12,205 nt of DNA from Russula earlei (GCA_025769875.1 JAGFNK010001249.1:1-12205), one strand, 5' to 3'. Positions 1 to 7,409 are shown, counted from the first letter of the stretch. The notes: generated from the letters alone by a model not told the origin. Program-made: numbers and translations.

Positions 1-1
1 G

Positions 2-458
2 ATGCGATACTACTGGTGGCCCACCATGAGACGCTTTGTCGACCAATATGTGGAAGGATGCACAATTTGCCAAAGTAACAAGTCAACACTCATCCAAGTC
101 GAATTGCTGAAGTCGAAAGGATATGACAGTATATTGACTGTCACCGACCATGATTGTACTAAGGGCGTCATCCTGCTTCCTTGCAAGGAAGAGATGGACG
201 CAGAAGAGCTAGCACAGCTCTACAAAGACAGAATATTCCCCTTTGTGGGAGTACCAAGCAAGATCATATCCGATCGAGACAAACTAATAAGTTCCAAGTT
301 TATTAGGGAACTTTGCGACCAGCTGCATATCAAACAGAATATCAGCACTGCCTACCATCCCAAGACAGATGGACAATCAGAAAGGACAAATCAGACGATG
401 GAAACATCGCTCAGGATCTTTTGCAACCACCAACAAGATGACTGGGTGGACTGGCTGC
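2..458 (+). pseudogene. Element A integrase, N-terminal part and catalytic core (broken)
   Basis: Integrase joins element cDNA to host DNA in the nucleus. The window opens in the zinc-binding domain: the motif YYWWPTMRRFV is followed by CTICQ, the CxxC half of the HHCC finger. The core keeps Asp in ISDRD (272-274) and Glu in DGQSERTNQ (380-382), with 35 residues between them as in DD35E enzymes. The first catalytic Asp is missing. Compared with element B, about 25 codons are gone between NKS (near base 90) and the TVTDHD block (near 142), and these would carry the D of the 'AIDWI'-type motif. The deletion keeps frame. The domain stops at codon 458 because the solo LTR was inserted there; the protein text resumes at 1293. 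Confidence 0.88.
454..458. repeat. Target site duplication of solo LTR, left copy
   Basis: The 5-bp word GCTGC lies directly before the TG start of the LTR and is repeated directly after its CA end at 1288-1292. Five base pairs is a usual duplication length for Ty3/gypsy and Ty1/copia integrases. Confidence 0.85.
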
Positions 459-778
459 TGTCAAGACACGTACTGCTGATCCGTGTGGACTCAGGAGCAG
501 GTGGGCAAGGGTCGGAACAGATGGTACGCGGCGTAGGTGGCGTTGAACAAGAGGACGAGCCAAATGACTAGAATTTACCAGATGGGGACTGGTACGTGTA
601 ACTGGAGGCAGAGGTGAAGACTGGAGGCCAGTGCAGCGAGAGGGCTTTAAACAAGGCGGTCGTTGAAGGGTACCTTGGGAGCAAGGGGAGTCTTTAAACT
701 GAGCGGTCACAGGGGAGTACCCAGGAAGATGAGAGTATCACAAATGGACAGTCTGACGACTGCCATGCTTCATTGGGG

Positions 779-786
779 CTTATATA
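779..786 (-). promoter_or_regulatory. TATA box of solo LTR
   Basis: On the minus strand this reads TATATAAG and is followed by CCCC. It is the likely core promoter of the LTR, with the U3 region at higher coordinates. The LTR at 5349-5905 has nearly the same core, TATATAAAGCCCC. The transcription start cannot be placed. Confidence 0.6.
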
Positions 787-906
787 CAGTGTACAGGGTC
801 GATTACAAAGAACTAGGACTATTCTAGACTCTTTGGTACCATCCAATAGGACTACAGAGGCATAAACTTGCTTGTGTCAAGTTTCAGGCTTACTGAGCGC
901 ATTACT

Positions 907-1023
907 GATCATTGTGGAGCGATAACATCATTATGATGTCACTGTGGAGCACTTAGTGAACCTATGAGGTCACTGTGGAGTCACTCAGTCGGCCATGATG
1001 TCATTGGAGCCTTGATGACGTCA
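907..1023 (-). repeat. Degenerate tandem repeats and CRE-like palindrome in U3 of solo LTR
   Basis: Four related copies, written on the plus strand, begin at 907 (GATCATTGTGGAGC), 935 (GATGTCACTGTGGAGC), 966 (GAGGTCACTGTGGAGT) and 997 (GATGTCATTGGAGC). Starts are 28, 31 and 31 bases apart. A perfect TGACGTCA palindrome, the bZIP (CRE) type site, follows at 1016-1023. The block lies about 120-240 bp upstream of the minus-strand TATA box, where LTR enhancers often sit. The function is inferred from position and pattern. Confidence 0.6.
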
Positions 1024-1287
1024 GATGATTTATGCAACAGTTTCTAAGAGTTTGTGCCGCTGTTTTGGGTCCTTGGTGGCTGGGTGGCCATGTGGCTGCC
1101 ACGCGATGATTACCTGATTAGGAAACGGGTGCCTGGTCGTGTTATAGTGCCTTTGTAGTAGCAATATCTTGTACCGCAGGAGGGATAGCCCAGAAAATGG
1201 AAGGGAGTTGGCAATGCAAAGTGAGAGAGGTCTCTCTTGAGTGAAATAGGGCAATCTATGGCCAGCACCTGGCCTTGGTTCGTAACA

Positions 1288-1292
1288 GCTGC
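1288..1292. repeat. Target site duplication of solo LTR, right copy
   Basis: GCTGC, an exact direct copy of 454-458, follows the CA end of the LTR. Confidence 0.85.
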
Positions 1293-1972
1293 CTCTGGTG
1301 CAATACACGATGAATTCTAATGTTTCAGAGACAACCAAGCAGTCCCCTTTCTTCTTATAGATGGGCTTTATGCCCAAGGTGCACCAGCCAAATCGGGGAA
1401 GCAAGATACCAAGAATAGACAATTGGAAAGTCCAAATCCAGGAAGTGAGATCACAGGCACAAGAAGCAATGAAGATCGCTTCCCTAATGTGGAAGCGAAG
1501 AAGTAGTTTCCAACCTTATCAGAAAGGAGAAAGGGTATGGCTTGACAGCACCAACCTAAAAACAACACATCCTACAGTGAAACTACGCCCAAAACAATAT
1601 GGGCCCATTGAAATCACAGAGGTGATCAGCCCGGTGACATACAGATTGGATCTCCCTAGCTGCTGGAGGATCCATAATGCATTTCATGCATCCCTATTGA
1701 CACCTTACAAGGAGACAGAGGAGCATGGGGCCAACTACACCAATCCAGAAGCAGAATTGGTGGAAGGAGAAGAGGAATATGAAGTAGCAATGATTTTAGG
1801 TTTGAGATGAACTGGAAGGAGGAAACAACTGGAGTATCAAGTCCGGTGGGAAGGATACTCTGAAGCCCATGACTCTTGGGAGCCAGTAGAGAACATCAAA
1901 GCGTCTAGACTAATAGAGGAATACCACAGAAAGAACCCCACTGCCATACAGGTTATAAAAGTCCAGCGAAAG
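1293..1972 (+). pseudogene. Element A integrase C-terminal domain and chromodomain
   Basis: Continues the integrase frame after the solo LTR. Residues coded at 1295-1357 match the conserved end of the core (LVQYTMNS, then a TTKQSPF block), followed by an in-frame TAG at 1358-1360. Next come the C-terminal domain with KGERVWLDSTNL, LRPKQYGPIEI, a P-V-YRL-LP block and IHNAFHASLLTPY, all typical of chromoviral integrases, and then EEYEV, where the chromodomain begins (about 1775). TGA at 1808-1810 interrupts it, but the same frame goes on with YQVRWEGYSEAHDSWEPVEN, the aromatic chromodomain core, to about 1937. Such chromodomains are known to guide integration towards particular chromatin. No frameshift is seen. 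Confidence 0.88.
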
Positions 1973-2918
1973 ATGCCATCTACTTCCTCACCCCCATATC
2001 GTCGCTCACAAATGTCCCAAACTCCCACTAATGAAATTGTTCCCCAATCTGACCTCTCTGGGGCAGAGGGGCCACTTGAAATCACCACTCCTGATGCTTC
2101 CCTCCTTGCCTTCTTCCAAGGAATGGATGAACATAGCACTGGAGAAGGAGAAGAAGACATGCATCCCCTCAAATTTGGACCCCCTGCTGACCAAGTCAAT
2201 GCTCAGCCTGGGGACTGGGATGTGACATCCCCTACCAGCACTCTTGACCAGGTTGCCCACCCTGGAGAGCCTTGGGTACGATGGGACGCTGACAGACACC
2301 TAACAGGGATTGACATCCCTGATGGTATGACTTGGGGCAACAAACTGGCCAGGTATGTGGCCTATGACATTGCCTTGGGAGAACTGAGAGTGAGGGGGAA
2401 GAACAGAGAAGGCCATGCAGACTATGGTGAGATCCTCCAGGCCACCCCTTGTTACAACCTCTATAACTATGGCCAAGACAAACATGATTTAGACTGCTTT
2501 GACACAGAGAGGCAGTTCGAAGGGCACTGGAGACAGACCCTCTACCTGCTAGGCAACTATGGGCTGCAGGCAGAGCTTTACCACCTAGACCACCTCTACA
2601 CCCAACAAGAAATGTTGGAAGCTAACTATAAGGTGCTCGAAGAAGAGGAGAAGCAGCTGCGCTACAAGCTCAGAAAATACCTAGCCGAGAAGCGAGGAGT
2701 AGAGAGAGGCAGGGCTGAAGCCAAGGAGAGAATGGTGGCAGCCAAAGTATGCTCACGTTGCTGGGAGTTCATTGAAGCAGGCTGTAGCCAGGGAGAAACC
2801 CCTCCAGGTATCTGGGCTGAAGAACTCCTCACCAACTACCAGGCTGGGCAGCCCATTCCCCCTTCACCCATCTTTGTCCCTCAGCTGCCTTTGGCAGACA
2901 TTGCTCAGGGGTATGATA
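1973..2918 (+). pseudogene. Element A post-chromodomain tail, first part
   Basis: About 315 residues in the same frame as integrase and chromodomain, so either a C-terminal fusion to Pol or a protein begun at ATG 1973 or 2012. I do not recognise a named family. Visible parts are a Ser/Thr/Pro/acidic linker, a box HPGEPWVRWD (from about 2258), a YGE box (near 2425), and a charged helical stretch rich in Glu, Lys and Arg from about 2600 to 2735 that looks like a coiled coil. The tail of element B has the same order of parts. The true sequence stops at 2918 where the Tc1 element enters, and reading on into the transposon adds about 16 false residues. The frame resumes at 4538. Confidence 0.75.
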
Positions 2919-3136
2919 CAGTGACCCAAAAAACTGTTCAAATGTTTTGTACATTTTCATTGTATTAACCATATCTAGAGAACCACTGCAGCTGATAACA
3001 TGTTAGTGAGCTTGTTTTAAAGCTCTACATCATATCTTTGTAATGAAATACTATATATACTATGAACATAATTATGTAAGAAGATATAAGGTATTTCTTC
3101 CAGTGTATCCATTTGAACAGTTTTTTTGCCTTGGTA
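2919..3136 (+). repeat. Tc1 element left terminal inverted repeat (218 bp)
   Basis: Matches the reverse complement of 4318-4535. The outer 75 bases differ at only about three positions by eye, the middle is more diverged, and the inner end is again nearly identical. A box CATTTGAACAGTTTTTTTGCC at 3110-3130 is an inverted copy of the outermost box AAAAAACTGTTCAAATG (about 2928-2944). Confidence 0.93.
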
Positions 3137-3160
3137 TCTAAATAGGGTATATGCCAAAAA

Positions 3161-4174
3161 TTAGTAGTTTGTGTATCCTCCATTTGCTTTGAACACCTCT
3201 TCCACCCTCCTAGGCATACTTTCTATCAAATTCTGCACAACAGTTTGATCAATGGCCTCCCATTCCAGCTGTGTGCGCTCCCAAAGTTCATTGATTCCCT
3301 TAGGGGGTGTTGGATAAGCTGCAAGCTTCTTTTTGAGATGAGCCCAAAGATGCTCAATAGGATTGAGGTCTGGGGATTGAGCTGGCCAGTCCATGACCTG
3401 AATTCTGTGGTCTTGGAACCAAGATGTGGCAAGCCTGCTCTTGTGGATAGAGGCATTGTCCTGTTGAAAGAGGGTATCTTTGCATTTCTTCTTGAAATAC
3501 TTGATAGATGCAAGTAGTTCATCCTCCAAAATGCTGCAATAAAGTTCAGCATCCATCTTTCCATCAATCTTTGCTGCATGCCCAACTCCTTCCCAAGACA
3601 TGCAGCCCCACAACATCAAGGAACCTCCTCCATGTTTGACTGTTGGCTGAACAAGGCGTTCAGAAAGGTGCTCTCCTCTTTTTTTCCAAGCCCATTTCTT
3701 GCCATCTGAGCCCATACGATTGATTTTGGTCTCATCTGACCAAATTACCCTCTTCCAGTCCTCCACAGTCCAGTATAGGTACTTTTCTGCAAAGTCCTTT
3801 CTGGCCCTATAGTGACTTGGTTTAAGGTAAGGCCTCTTCTTTGTAACTGCCTTCAAGCCTGCCTTGTTAAGGTAGTTTCAAATGGTCTGATTGGAGATAG
3901 TGGACTCTTTGATGACCTCCAACCTTCTAGCAACCTGAGGAGCAGTATCTGCTTCTCCAGAGCTAAGAAGGTGTGTGGCAAAGCGGATGTCAAGGTTAGA
4001 GAGCTTGGAAGGACGACCTCCAGAGGACTTTGGAAGGTCAGGAAGGTATTTCTGGCAAATGTTGGTGATTGAACCAATGCTTCTGTGTGCTGCCTTGGCA
4101 ATGTTATGAACTGAATGGTTGGCCTGGAGAAGGGAGATGATGTAGTTGACTTCATGAGGAAGAAGAGACTTCAT
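3161..4174 (-). pseudogene. Tc1-like transposase (DD34E), one internal stop
   Basis: Cut-and-paste transposase acting on the flanking inverted repeats. The frame runs from ATG at 4172-4174 (start chosen just before the helix-turn-helix; an upstream in-frame Met lies at 4217-4219) to the stop at 3161-3163, about 337 codons, the usual Tc1 length. The N-terminal half has a paired-like helix-turn-helix and a GGRPSKLS motif resembling the GRPR hinge of Tc1 proteins. The catalytic half has Asp in IWSDETKI (about 3734-3736), Asp in FQQDNASIH (about 3458-3460) and Glu in DLNPIEHLW (about 3353-3355), with 34 residues between the last two. A TGA at 3878-3880 splits it, followed in frame by NYLNKAGLKAV. 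Related proteins often have a basic residue there, so CGA to TGA is likely. All three catalytic residues remain. Confidence 0.92.
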
Positions 4175-4317
4175 GATGTTGTTGGTGAAGAAGAAGCAGC
4201 TGTTTTGGCTTATTTGCACATGGTTTGAGTTTATTATAGGTCACATGACCTCCATGTTCGACTTTAGCCCTCTGGGGAAAGAATATGAATCTTAATCTGA
4301 GAAATAATGAATTCACT

Positions 4318-4535
4318 TACCAAGGCCAAAAAACTGTTCAAATGGGTACACCAGCAAACATACCTTATATATTCCTAAATAATTATGCTTATGCTGTATA
4401 AAGTATACCATTACAAAGCTATGATGTAGAGCTTGAAACCAAACCTAGTTACATATTATTAGCTGCAGTGGTTCTCTAGATATGGTCAATACAATGAAAA
4501 TGTACAAAACATTTGAATGGTTTTTTGGGTCACTG
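4318..4535 (-). repeat. Tc1 element right terminal inverted repeat (218 bp)
   Basis: Partner of the left repeat with the same length. It carries an inner box at 4324-4344 and an outer box at 4510-4535, in opposite orientation to each other. The outer box differs from the left end in two adjacent bases (ACCATT for ACTGTT in the outward reading), while both inner boxes keep ACTGTT. Confidence 0.93.
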
Positions 4536-4537
4536 TA

Positions 4538-5307
4538 CCTCTACCCCAGAACCAGTACCAGCCAGCCCTGCACCTGTGACGGTGCAAGGGTATTCAGAGG
4601 AGGAGATTGATGTCCTCCAAACCATGTCCAGTATACGCCTTTGAGGAGGGGCAGGATCAGAAGCGTCACCAAACCCTTCCCCCCAGAGCTCCATCTACTA
4701 CCACTCCTATAGCAGCAGTGGAGAAGCATCTACTGCGACAGCTGAGTTCATTCCTGAGCCTCAGCAACTGAACATGATAGAAGGGAGGAGGAAGAGGAAC
4801 CGATGCAAGTATTGTGGTGAGGTAGGACACTTCAATAAGTACTGTCCACTGCCCCACCAGTATTGCCATGACCAATTGGCAGCAGATGATGCCTCACATT
4901 GCCTGGTACCTCCCTATCATCGTTCCTGTGCACCCATCAGATCATGCCCTTTCCACTGAGGATGGGAACTGGCACACCCAAGCAGGAAGAGGAAGTCCGA
5001 CCAGGAGAGGGAGGACATTGCTAACCTGCGCATCCTGCAGGTAGCGAAAGGAGAAGGATCCAGGACCTTTCAAGAACCTTTCACTACGACCCCTTTCCGC
5101 TCCAACACGCCTCCAGTCAGGAGGTTACCCAGGGACTCTGACAGACTCCCACAGATCATGTCTCCTTCAGCCATCGCTGAGGAGTCAGAGGCGATAGTGG
5201 CTTCAGCATTGGCTGCCTATGAGGCAGCAGAAGAAGGCCGATACACCTTCACCGCATCACCTCCTCCCCTTGATGATGATGGCGTTGACCCTACCACTCA
5301 ATTTTAA
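4538..5307 (+). pseudogene. Element A post-chromodomain tail, second part, with CCHC zinc knuckle
   Basis: Continues the tail after the Tc1 insertion, in frame once one TA is removed. It starts with a Pro/Ser/Glu-rich stretch, has a TGA near 4642, then a basic block (RRKRN) directly before a CCHC knuckle at 4804-4845 (C-x2-C-x4-H-x4-C, text CKYCGEVGHFNKYC). A TGA at 4957 interrupts it, but the same frame continues through a Lys/Arg-rich block, a Pro/Ser/Thr linker and an acidic end (DDDG) to TAA at 5305-5307. CCHC knuckles bind single-stranded nucleic acid and are normal in Gag nucleocapsid; here one lies at the far end of Pol. The product might bind element RNA or cDNA; this is inference. 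Confidence 0.8.
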
Positions 5308-5311
5308 AATC

Positions 5312-5333
5312 ATTGGTGTGTGGGACCACCAAT
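5312..5333 (+). other. Small hairpin before polypurine tract
   Basis: Arms ATTGGTG (5312-5318) and CACCAAT (5327-5333) are perfectly complementary around an 8-base loop. It sits between the stop codon of A and its polypurine tract. It may be an RNA structure, or it may be chance. Confidence 0.4.
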
Positions 5334-5335
5334 CT

Positions 5336-5348
5336 GAAGGAGGGGTAA
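5336..5348 (+). promoter_or_regulatory. Polypurine tract of element A
   Basis: GAAGGAGGGG followed by TAA stands directly before the TG that opens the LTR. In LTR retrotransposons this purine run resists RNase H and primes plus-strand DNA synthesis, so its place fixes the LTR start at 5349. Confidence 0.7.
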
Positions 5349-5456
5349 TGTTACCGAGTGGTTTGGGGTCTGGAAGATGCTGGAACACCTGAGCTATGGA
5401 CTGCACTGTTTGAATCATGCGTGCATCAGATCTTGATCGTTTATGTTCGTTGATAT

Positions 5457-5471
5457 CACGTTCGGAACGTG
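5457..5471. repeat. Palindrome CACGTTCGGAACGTG in LTR U3
   Basis: Seven-base arms CACGTTC and GAACGTG around one central base. Such symmetry suits a dimeric DNA-binding protein. No binding factor can be named from the sequence. Confidence 0.5.
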
Positions 5472-5500
5472 TTGATCGTATCTTTATGAAGATGTATTGA

Positions 5501-5682
5501 AGAAGCAATGAGTAGCATTGCTTCTGTTCCAGATGTTCCTGTACTGCCATGTACATTGTTTCCTTGATTAGGAAAGTACTTATGACACCGAGATTGCTAC
5601 TAGGGAAGCACTTAATGCTTCCAGCACTGAGATCGTTTACATAGAAGCAACCTCGCTTCTATGAGCCACCTTTTGCTTCTAT
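5501..5682. repeat. Cluster of GAAGC/GCTTC inverted repeats in LTR U3
   Basis: Three inverted pairs share the core GAAGC: AGAAGCAATG at 5501-5510 with its complement at 5516-5525; GGAAGCA at 5604-5610 with TGCTTCC at 5616-5622; ATAGAAGC at 5641-5648 with GCTTCTAT at 5655-5662. A further GCTTCTAT stands at 5675-5682. Spacers inside pairs are 5 or 6 bases. The cluster ends about 45 bases before the TATA box. It could be a repeated factor-binding site; no function is shown. Confidence 0.6.
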
Positions 5683-5727
5683 AGCACCAACCAGTACTAC
5701 AGTAGCACGAACCTTACCCTGTAGGGC

Positions 5728-5735
5728 TATATAAA
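5728..5735 (+). promoter_or_regulatory. TATA box of the A/B LTR
   Basis: TATATAAA followed by GCCCCC, set in a small GGGCT...AGCCC inverted repeat. It would drive the genomic RNA of element B, which lies downstream. The same TATA plus GCCCC core occurs in the solo LTR on the minus strand. Confidence 0.7.
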
Positions 5736-5906
5736 GCCCCCAGTCTGTAGCAGTTGAGCCCTAAGCTCGACTTAGTTTGCCAATCCCAAACAGTTGACTC
5801 CTACCCCATCTGCAGAGCCCCTCTCATCCTGTTGCCATACTCCAGAAGGACCTAACACTCCTTCCCCTCCACGAGTATTGCTTGCTTGACTCAAGCATAT
5901 CTGCAT

Positions 5907-5924
5907 TGGTAGGACGCGTTCATA
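5907..5924 (+). promoter_or_regulatory. Probable tRNA primer-binding site of element B
   Basis: TGGTAGGACGCGTTCATA begins with TGGT, the complement of the universal tRNA ACCA end, one base after the proposed LTR end. Minus-strand DNA synthesis would start here. I cannot say which tRNA it matches. Confidence 0.45.
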
Positions 5925-5966
5925 GACACGACCATTGATCTTATTTAAGACACTTTGGAGCCTTAA

Positions 5967-7347
5967 CAAGCTTTCACACCTTTCTCTGCTACTGTCACCA
6001 CTGAAAACAATGAAGAACTACCTGTTGAATTTATCAACAACCGCTGGTTTGAGTTGCAACTCAGAAGAGGACAGCTCTACACCCATCAGGACCTTGAACT
6101 CATTAGGAACAGCCTTGGATTAGGCTACTGGAGGGAAAACAACCCCCTTTATGAACCCCCATCAGAATCAGAAGCCTCTTCTACTGAAGGCAACCCCCCT
6201 GAACCAGAAAACACTGTTGAAACTCAGACGCCCTTCAAATCCCCTGCAACAGAACCAGAGGACCTCCCTGAAAACCAGGAACCCATTGAAATCTCAGAAC
6301 TTGAACCACAAAACCCCTCTGAACCCATTATGGCAGCCCAACCCCAAGTTGCTGCGCAACCACCCCAGATGGCCACTCAACCCCCCCCAATCATCACCCC
6401 ACCCCAGGCAGTCGCCCCAGCGCCACATGGAACTAATGGGTCCCTCAGTGGCAAAGAACCCATAGCGTTCACAGGAGAAAAAAATAAAACCAAACACTTT
6501 ATTATGGAGTTTAATCTCTTCTGGGGACTAAATGACGACAAAGCAGTCATGATCAGTCCTTTCAAATGAACCATGCTAACTCTCTCCTACATCGAAGGAG
6601 AAAAGGTTGAGGAATGGGTTAACTCACAGGCAACCGCCCTCAGAGAAAAAGTGAATAGGGCCCAAAACCCTGTCAACAGAAATGACAAAGCATTATGGAA
6701 TGACTTTGTAACGGACTTCACTTTCAAGTTTACCAACACAGCAGAAAAGGAAGATGCCCAAGCAGCCCTTGCCAAGCATGAGATGAAAGAATCACTAGAC
6801 GATTACATCTCCACTTTCAAACAACTTTTGACTAAAACTGGATGGCCTGAAACTGATGTAATTGCCATTGAAAGTTTCAAAAATGGACTCAAAAGAGGAC
6901 TTTACGCTGCAATCCTCAACAGGGATGTCTGGCTCACCACCCTCCAAGAATGGAAGGAGGAAGCTAGAAGACAACACCTGCTGCTTTATCACCATCAGGG
7001 AAAAACTCAAAGGAAGAAAGACCTGTCCCACCTTGGAACACAAAAACCATCACCCTGACCAAATGCAAGTGGACACTGCCAAGACCAATTTCAAGAAACT
7101 CACCAAGGAAGAAAGAAAACAGCTGGCCAAAGAAGGGCGCTGCTTCCAATGCAGGGAAAAAGGCCACCTTAGCAGGGAATGCCCCAAGAACATGGTTCCC
7201 ACTACTTCTAAGGCCTGTACTACAGAACCAACCCCAGAACCACCCAAGGAGGAAGAAGCCTCCACTATGGTAGCCCGCATGAAAGCATTGCCAGTGGAGG
7301 ATAGAGCCAAACTTTGGGACCTCATCCTCAAAGAGGATTTTCTCTAG
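5967..7347 (+). pseudogene. Element B gag (capsid and nucleocapsid), broken
   Basis: Gag builds the virus-like particle and packages RNA. The frame is open from 5967 but has no ATG before 6330, so the original start seems lost; the conserved-looking text begins about 6003. Parts: an N-terminal block with NNRWFELQLRRGQLYTHQDL, a long Pro/Glu/Gln/Ser-rich linker (about 6140-6430), then the retrotransposon gag fold with KVEEWV, WNDFVTDFTFKF and LDDYISTFKQL. A TGA at 6567-6569 splits PFK and TMLTLSYIEG. Near 6985-7040 the frame shifts: the text goes on in another frame with NHHPDQMQVD, then the CCHC knuckle CFQCREKGHLSREC at 7141-7182, and ends at TAG 7345-7347. The last 43 bases overlap the pol frame. 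Confidence 0.85.
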
Positions 7348-7409
7348 GCCAAGGTACAACAGTCAGTACTAAGGCCCAAATAGATACCATTGTTCAACAT
7401 AAAGAAAAC

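Larger units (their letters stand above)
459..1287 (-). mobile_element. Solo LTR (829 bp) inside element A integrase
   Basis: This non-coding block separates two halves of one integrase frame. It starts TGTCAAGACAC and ends TTCGTAACA, so it has TG...CA termini with a weak inverted repeat, flanked by the direct repeat GCTGC. Removing the LTR and one repeat copy rejoins the integrase frame at codon 458/1293. The minus orientation is inferred from a TATA box reading TATATAAG on the minus strand (779-786) followed by GCCCC, and from the minus-strand start TGTTACGAACC. No internal retroelement sequence is present, so the parent element was probably lost by LTR-LTR recombination. Short open frames inside it, on both strands, look like chance. 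The parent family (copia or gypsy) cannot be told from the LTR alone. Confidence 0.85.
2919..4535 (-). mobile_element. Tc1/mariner-family DNA transposon, 1617 bp
   Basis: A complete DNA transposon with both ends present. Ends read CAGTGACCC...GGGTCACTG, flanked by TA on both sides (2917-2918 and 4536-4537), the insertion signature of Tc1/mariner elements. The inverted repeats are 218 bp long. Between them is one transposase gene on the minus strand. It interrupts the tail of element A, and removing it with one TA restores the frame exactly (codon a2918 + c4538 c4539). It is non-autonomous as it stands, because the transposase has an internal stop. Confidence 0.95.
1..5348 (+). mobile_element. 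Ty3/gypsy chromodomain retrotransposon A, 3' part, interrupted
   Basis: The 3' internal part of an LTR retrotransposon of the Metaviridae chromovirus type. Seen in order: end of the integrase zinc-binding domain, integrase core, integrase C-terminal domain, chromodomain, a long extra coding tail with a CCHC knuckle, a stop at 5305-5307 and a polypurine tract ending at 5348. The 5' LTR, gag, protease and reverse transcriptase lie left of the window. Two later insertions, a solo LTR and a Tc1-like transposon, break the copy. When both are removed with one duplication copy each, one frame runs from base 2 to 5307, broken by only four stops: TAG 1358, TGA 1808, TGA near 4642 and TGA 4957. The copy cannot be autonomous. 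Confidence 0.9.
5349..5905 (+). repeat. LTR (about 557 bp) between elements A and B
   Basis: It begins TGTTACCGAG after A's polypurine tract. The end is placed at ...TCTGCA (5905) because TGGTAGGACGCG, a likely primer-binding site, follows one base later, with B's gag soon after. It has a clear TATA box at 5728-5735 and several short palindromes upstream of it. The match between the two ends is only TG/CA, so the right boundary is less sure than the left. It serves at once as the 3' LTR of A and the 5' LTR of B by position. No coding frame in it looks real. Confidence 0.6.

Noticed and set aside
411..710. Minus-strand open frame of 99 codons
   Set aside because: It spans the junction of integrase and solo LTR, is low in complexity and has no recognisable domain.
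460..1360. A 901-base intron with GT at 460 and AG at 1360 between the two integrase parts
   Set aside because: Its removal would change the frame (901 is not a multiple of 3) and would discard 1293-1357, which codes conserved integrase text. The TG...CA ends with the GCTGC duplication explain the block better.
1030..1422. Minus-strand open frame of 130 codons
   Set aside because: It runs across the solo LTR boundary into integrase on the other strand; no motif is seen.
1973..2968. Stand-alone 331-residue host gene
   Set aside because: It continues the element A frame upstream, and its last residues are read from the Tc1 inverted repeat. It is the tail of a retrotransposon.
3226..3585. Second minus-strand frame and plus-strand frames over the transposase
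   Set aside because: They are shadows of the DD34E transposase; only the 3161-4174 frame carries the family motifs.
6151..6465. A Pro/Gln-rich plus-strand frame in the gag linker
   Set aside because: It is another frame of the compositionally biased gag linker; the frame used by gag continues into the capsid fold.
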